DNA of 9,875 nt from JBFLVN01 sp040758475. GTDB taxonomy: Bacteria; JAGRBM01. The DNA lies in contig JBFLVN010000137.1 of NCBI GenBank assembly GCA_040758475.1, forward strand, positions 1-9,875. The letters are read 5' to 3'. Below are positions 6,948 through 9,875 of this stretch, one piece after another (position 1 is the first letter of the stretch; each line of letters begins with the position of its first letter). Under the pieces are notes generated by a model. It had not been told where the DNA came from, did not search any database, and saw nothing but the letters and a program-made list of their open reading frames with translations. The position numbers were made by a program, and so were the translations under genes.

Positions 6948-7358
6948 TTATGGCTCTTCGGGCTTCTTGGAAGGGTCTGCTGCGGAAGGGGCCGGCTCCT
7001 CTTCCAGCACTTCGGCTTCCCCCTCGGTGACGACGCCAGTTTCCGTTGCTGGCTCGGCGGCGGCATCGGCTGCTTGTTGGGAGCGCCCCGAGAGGCGCAT
7101 TACGAAATTGTGCGTCGTGCCGCCGCCCCCGCGCACGAGGAACTTGTACTGCTGGCTGACGAAGCCCTCCACGGCGACTTCGGTGCGGTAGTTCCCCGGC
7201 GCCAGTTCGAAGGCGAAGGTCCCCTCGAAACGCCGGGTGAATTTGGCTTGTTCTCCGGAAAAGACCCTCACCATGCCCGAAAGGGGATGGGCCTGATCGT
7301 CTAATGCTACGCCCCGGAAGAGGAAGCTCTGCCGGCCTCGCAGGGGCTGGGCGCTCAT
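6948..7358 (-). CDS. small protein with carboxypeptidase-regulatory-like beta domain and acidic tail
   Basis: Encodes 136 residues from the ATG at 7358. The frame is open to 7544, but a longer start would overlap the divergent desaturase gene and adds a poorly protein-like stretch, so I chose the internal ATG; its ribosome site is weak. Residues 12-90 follow the pattern of the CarboxypepD_reg-like Ig fold: FRGVALDD, PLSGMVRV, a Gly-Phe-Ala-Phe strand, the LAPGNYRTEV turn, then EGF. This fold usually serves as a structural or binding module of extracellular proteins. Residues 91-136 are low in complexity, rich in Ala, Glu and Pro, and probably disordered. No signal peptide or membrane helix is seen, so the protein is either cytoplasmic or its start is misjudged. 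The function is unknown. Confidence 0.68.
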   Translation of the reverse strand: MSAQPLRGRQSFLFRGVALDDQAHPLSGMVRVFSGEQAKFTRRFEGTFAFELAPGNYRTEVAVEGFVSQQYKFLVRGGGGTTHNFVMRLSGRSQQAADAAAEPATETGVVTEGEAEVLEEEPAPSAADPSKKPEEP

Positions 7359-7414
7359 TTTGAGTACTTCATTCAAATAGTTTGACAGATTTGGAACACG
7401 AAAGACAGGGAAAG

Positions 7415-7431
7415 CGCCCCTGCTCGGGGCG
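7415..7431. repeat. GC-rich hairpin in the divergent intergenic region
   Basis: CGCCCC (7415-7420) and GGGGCG (7426-7431) form a perfect six-base-pair stem around a five-base loop. It lies between the divergent 136-residue gene and the desaturase gene. No T tract follows on the plus strand, and the minus side has only a scattered pyrimidine run. An operator or a structural element is as likely as a terminator. Confidence 0.35.
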
Positions 7432-7465
7432 AGTAGGAGGCACCGACCGCCGGGGGATGCTAGAG

Positions 7466-7475
7466 TGGTTATATT
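7466..7475 (+). promoter_or_regulatory. possible extended -10 promoter of the desaturase
   Basis: TGG followed by TTATATT resembles an extended -10 element. No -35 box is found 16-18 bases upstream; a perfect TTGACA at 7382-7387 is far too distant to pair with it. Transcription from here would begin near 7482, on the GTG that would give the longest desaturase frame, which favours the ATG at 7539 as the real start and leaves a leader of about 57 bases. Confidence 0.25.
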
Positions 7476-7538
7476 AGCTGGGTGCCAAGAGCGCGCCGCC
7501 TGAATTTTCAGAGTGAACAAGGAAATCACGCAACTTTC

Positions 7539-8681
7539 ATGCAAACCTCTCCTTCGGATGATGCCCCATCCCCCGGTCTAAAAACGGCGTCCAATGAAAC
7601 CCTCGCGGACGGAGGGAAATTGACCTTCGCCGGCGATAACAAATTCCACCAGGAGTTAAAGCGCCGGGTGGAAGAATACTTCGAGCGTACCGGCCTTTCG
7701 CCGCGAGGCGGCTGGGCCATCTATTTCAAGACCGCGGTGATCCTTCTCTGGTTCACCGGATCGTACGCCTTCCTGGTTTTCGCTCCGGTGGCGTGGTGGC
7801 AGGGGCTCTTGCTCTCGTTCTCGCTGGCGTTCGCCATCACGGGCGTGGGATTTGGCATCCAGCACGACGCCAACCACGGCGCCTATTCCGATCACGGCGC
7901 GCTGAACCGCCTGATGGGCCTCACGCTCGACATGCTGGGAGCAAGCTCGGGCGTGTGGCACTGGAAGCACAACATCTTTCACCACACCTATACGAACCTG
8001 CATGGCAAGGATGCGGACATCGACATCGCGCCCTTCGGGCGGCTCTCTCCGGCCCAACCCCGGCGCCGTTTCTACCGTTTCCAGCAGTTTTACCTGTGGG
8101 CGCTCTACGGCGTGCTCTATCCCAAGTGGCATCTCTACGATGACTTCCGGGACGTGGCGATAGGGCGCATCGCCGGGAACCGCTTTCCCCGGCCCCGCGG
8201 CTGGCGCCTAGCGGAAATGATCGCCGGAAAGCTCCTCTTCCTCGGCTGGGCGTTCGCGATTCCCCTGCTCTTTCATCCCTGGTGGGTCGTGGGACTTTTC
8301 TACGCGGTTACTTCCTTCGTGGTGGGGCTCACCCTGGCGGTGGCCTTTCAGCTCGCCCACTGCGTCGAAGAGACGGACTTCCCCCAGTTGCAACCGCAAG
8401 CCGCCCGAGTGCCAAACCCCTGGGCCGTCCATCAGGTACAATGCTCGGCCGACTTCGCGCCGCGAAACCGCCTGCTGACCTGGTATCTGGGGGGATTAAA
8501 CTTCCAGATCGAACACCATCTGTTTCCAAAAATCTGCCACGTCCACTACTCCCGGATTTCGGGCATCGTGCAATCGGTGTGCGCGGAGTTCGGCGTCCGG
8601 TACGCCGTTCACAAGGGATTCTTCCAGGCTCTGGGTTCCCACTGGCGTTGGCTTCGCCGCATGGGGCGGCCGGCGGCGTAA
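7539..8681 (+). CDS. membrane fatty acid desaturase (linoleoyl-CoA desaturase-like, COG3239 type)
   Basis: Encodes 380 residues from the ATG at 7539; a GTG at 7482 would add 19 residues but probably lies on the transcription start. It belongs to the integral-membrane di-iron desaturases, which put a double bond in acyl chains using O2 and reduced ferredoxin or cytochrome b5. All three histidine boxes are present: HDANHG (109-114), HNIFHH (144-149) and QIEHH (323-327). H274 in FQLAHC is probably a further iron ligand. The QxxHH third box and the N-terminal FHQELKRRVEEYF are typical of the front-end or linoleoyl-CoA-like subgroup. No fused cytochrome b5 domain is present. Hydrophobic segments lie near residues 62-83, 86-107, 230-247 and 249-272. 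The ribosome site is poor. The likely role is control of membrane fluidity. Regiospecificity cannot be read from sequence. Confidence 0.93.
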   Translation: MQTSPSDDAPSPGLKTASNETLADGGKLTFAGDNKFHQELKRRVEEYFERTGLSPRGGWAIYFKTAVILLWFTGSYAFLVFAPVAWWQGLLLSFSLAFAITGVGFGIQHDANHGAYSDHGALNRLMGLTLDMLGASSGVWHWKHNIFHHTYTNLHGKDADIDIAPFGRLSPAQPRRRFYRFQQFYLWALYGVLYPKWHLYDDFRDVAIGRIAGNRFPRPRGWRLAEMIAGKLLFLGWAFAIPLLFHPWWVVGLFYAVTSFVVGLTLAVAFQLAHCVEETDFPQLQPQAARVPNPWAVHQVQCSADFAPRNRLLTWYLGGLNFQIEHHLFPKICHVHYSRISGIVQSVCAEFGVRYAVHKGFFQALGSHWRWLRRMGRPAA

Positions 8682-8709
8682 TTCACGGGCCAGTTAGCCG
8701 GCAATCCTT

Positions 8710-9174
8710 CTACCCGCCAATCCCGCGTTCCCGGTTGACGACTTCCGTCATCCGGCGGGCAATCAGGGCTTCCTGCAGGTGAAAACGCTTGAGCAACCTG
8801 AGGCCCCTGCGGCTCAAGGCCTCCACGCTTTTCACCGCTCCGGTGTCGGTGGGCAATCCTTCTTCGCAAGTCCCAAGGGCGGCGTTGAACCGGTTGAATC
8901 CGCCTTCGAGCTGGCCGTTGATGCCTCGGAGTTCCTCAACCTGGGGGGAGAGGGCCTCGTTCTTGACCAGCAGCCATTGGAACAACCGGGCGCGTGTCTG
9001 CTCCATTTCATCGCGAAGCGTCGGCCACATGGCGCCGAAGCCGGCGCGTGTCTTTCCGATCCATTGACGCAAATCGCCCGAGGAAGCGGGGGCCGCCAGG
9101 GTGATTTCCATTTCCGCCATGAGAAGCCTTAGCGGCATTTGAGTGGTGGCGCGGCTGGCGATTGAGTCGTTCAT
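8710..9174 (-). CDS. hypothetical helical protein
   Basis: Encodes 154 residues from the ATG at 9174, chosen because GAGAGGG lies about 8 bases upstream. The frame is open to 9312, but the extra 46 residues are basic and not protein-like. I do not recognise the family. The sequence looks almost wholly alpha-helical, with heptad-like stretches (residues 52-75, EMEQTRARLFQWLLVKNEAL, then 76-98 with LRGINGQLEGGFNRFN, and 112-150). It has no signal peptide, membrane segment or obvious metal-binding motif; it lacks the spaced histidines of hemerythrins. It is probably a soluble cytoplasmic helical bundle. It stands alone, convergent with the desaturase gene 28 bases away. Confidence 0.65.
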   Translation of the reverse strand: MNDSIASRATTQMPLRLLMAEMEITLAAPASSGDLRQWIGKTRAGFGAMWPTLRDEMEQTRARLFQWLLVKNEALSPQVEELRGINGQLEGGFNRFNAALGTCEEGLPTDTGAVKSVEALSRRGLRLLKRFHLQEALIARRMTEVVNRERGIGG

Positions 9175-9211
9175 TTTATTACCCTCTCGTGAACGCCTTT
9201 CCCCTTTGGAC

Positions 9212-9217
9212 ACTATA
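9212..9217 (-). promoter_or_regulatory. possible -10 box of the hypothetical helical protein gene
   Basis: The minus strand reads GGTATAGTG here, giving TATAGT, a five-of-six match to the -10 consensus. It would start transcription about 30 bases before the ATG at 9174, a normal leader. The -35 region is poor (GCAGGT at an 18-base spacing), so the call rests on the -10 box and position alone. Confidence 0.3.
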
Positions 9218-9311
9218 CCACCCTTTTCCGGCAAAACCTGCGACGAAGGCGCGTGCCCCTGGTTCCGGCGGGGCATGAGGGGGCCGCTCAATCGGTGGAA
9301 ATAAGTTGCCA

Positions 9312-9339
9312 TTGCTTATCTTGGAACAGTGCGTATACT
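9312..9339 (+). promoter_or_regulatory. sigma70-type promoter of the RRM protein gene
   Basis: TTGCTT (9312-9317) and TATACT (9334-9339) are separated by 16 bases and match the -35 and -10 consensus at four and five of six positions. Transcription would begin near 9346, leaving a leader of about 205 bases before the ATG at 9552. Confidence 0.45.
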
Positions 9340-9438
9340 AGTCTCCAACGAGGTTAGATCTCGCAGTTTTCCCACCTCTTGTCCCGGATTTTCCGAGCAA
9401 CCGGTTCGAAGCTACAAGCATTTCCCCTCGCGACAACC

Positions 9439-9520
9439 GCCCGGTTTCCACCGGGCAGCGGATTGGTTCTCGTTGCTACGGGACCGGATTCAAGCCGCTC
9501 AAAAGGGCTCTTGCCGTAGC
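9439..9520 (+). promoter_or_regulatory. structured 5' leader of the RRM protein mRNA
   Basis: Two stems can form in the leader. GCCCGG (9439-9444) pairs with CCGGGC (9451-9456) over a six-base loop. GCTACGG (9475-9481) pairs with CCGTAGC (9514-9520), enclosing a smaller AGCC/GGCT stem (9493-9496 with 9506-9509). The last stem ends 17 bases before the AAGGA ribosome site at 9538-9542. Long structured leaders are common on cold-induced mRNAs. This does not match a riboswitch class I know. Confidence 0.4.
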
Positions 9521-9551
9521 CAAATTTCTGCAAATAGAAGGAATTGTGAAG

Positions 9552-9827
9552 ATGAAAGTTTACGTTGGTAATCTCCCATTCAGCGCGACCGAAGAGGACC
9601 TTCGCGCGAAATTTGGAGCGCACGGTACGCTTACCGATGTCGCCCTGATCGCCGATCGCGAGACCGGACGCCCGCGGGGCTTCGGGTTCGTGACGTTCGA
9701 AACGGATGAAGGTGCCCGGGCCGCCATCGCGGCGCTCAACGGGACCGACATGGGCGGCCGCAACTTGAAGGTCAACGAAGCCCAGGAACGCCAGCGCGGC
9801 GGTGGTGGTGGCGGCGGACGCTACTAA
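9552..9827 (+). CDS. glycine-tailed RRM RNA-binding protein
   Basis: Encodes 91 residues with one RNA recognition motif. RNP2 is VYVGNL (3-8) and RNP1 is RGFGFVTF (42-49); both carry the aromatic residues that stack on RNA bases. The RRM ends near residue 76. A short tail with seven glycines in a row closes the protein, as in the bacterial and cyanobacterial Rbp family, many of which are induced by cold. AAGGA lies 9 bases before the ATG at 9552. A GTG at 9546 would add two residues but sits only 3 bases from the ribosome site, so I prefer the ATG. It should bind single-stranded RNA in the cytoplasm. The promoter and structured leader upstream suggest regulation at both transcription and translation. 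It is likely monocistronic; no clear terminator is visible in the 48 bases left. Confidence 0.94.
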   Translation: MKVYVGNLPFSATEEDLRAKFGAHGTLTDVALIADRETGRPRGFGFVTFETDEGARAAIAALNGTDMGGRNLKVNEAQERQRGGGGGGGRY

Positions 9828-9875
9828 AGCTCCTGCGTAATTTTTGAATTAGACGAAGAAGCCCGGTCCTTTGAG

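Noticed and set aside
6792..7304. 170-codon plus-strand frame over the 136-residue gene
   Set aside because: It is antisense to a protein with a clear beta-domain pattern, its composition is biased, and it has no ribosome site.
7382..7387. Perfect TTGACA as a -35 box for the desaturase
   Set aside because: No -10-like hexamer lies 15-19 bases downstream; the nearest candidate at 7470 is far too distant.

Overview
The window is GC-rich bacterial chromosome with densely packed genes and ordinary Shine-Dalgarno sites. A small lipoprotein with a clean lipobox points to a double-membrane (Gram-negative-type) cell. Large antisense open frames over the long genes reflect GC-rich codon use. The phylum cannot be fixed from sequence alone; an environmental proteobacterium-like, Nitrospirota-like or Acidobacteria-like organism would all fit. 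I see no rRNA, tRNA, CRISPR array, transposase or phage gene.

Layout. (1) 34-693 (+) is a TetR-family repressor. It converges on a 70-residue lipoprotein gene (725-937, -). (2) 938-1212 is non-coding and ends in a hairpin that probably terminates the next operon. (3) 1213-6608 (-) is a four-gene two-component signalling island. Transcription order is a hybrid histidine kinase (membrane sensor, PAS, HisKA, HATPase, REC), then a stand-alone receiver, then a MASE1-PAS-HisKA-HATPase kinase, then an Rcp1-type stand-alone receiver that overlaps the kinase by 4 bases. (4) 6609-6947 is a non-coding stretch with inverted repeats and three CGCTCA direct repeats spaced 11 and 22 bases apart. (5) 6948-7358 (-) encodes a small protein with a carboxypeptidase-regulatory-like beta domain and an acidic tail. 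It is divergent from a membrane fatty acid desaturase (7539-8681, +). (6) 8710-9174 (-) is an unrecognised helical protein. (7) 9552-9827 (+) is a glycine-tailed RRM RNA-binding protein behind a promoter and a structured leader of about 200 nt.

How the parts may work together. The two kinases and two stand-alone receivers form a self-contained phosphorelay module with no DNA-binding or enzymatic output domain, so its output must act through protein contacts or a partner encoded elsewhere. The desaturase (membrane fluidity) and the RRM protein (a family often induced by cold) suggest an envelope and temperature adaptation theme. A link between these genes and the membrane-embedded kinases is inference only. 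I found no clear case for a wholly new system. The most open points are the unassigned six-helix sensor of the hybrid kinase, the helically phased repeats upstream of it, and the RRM leader.
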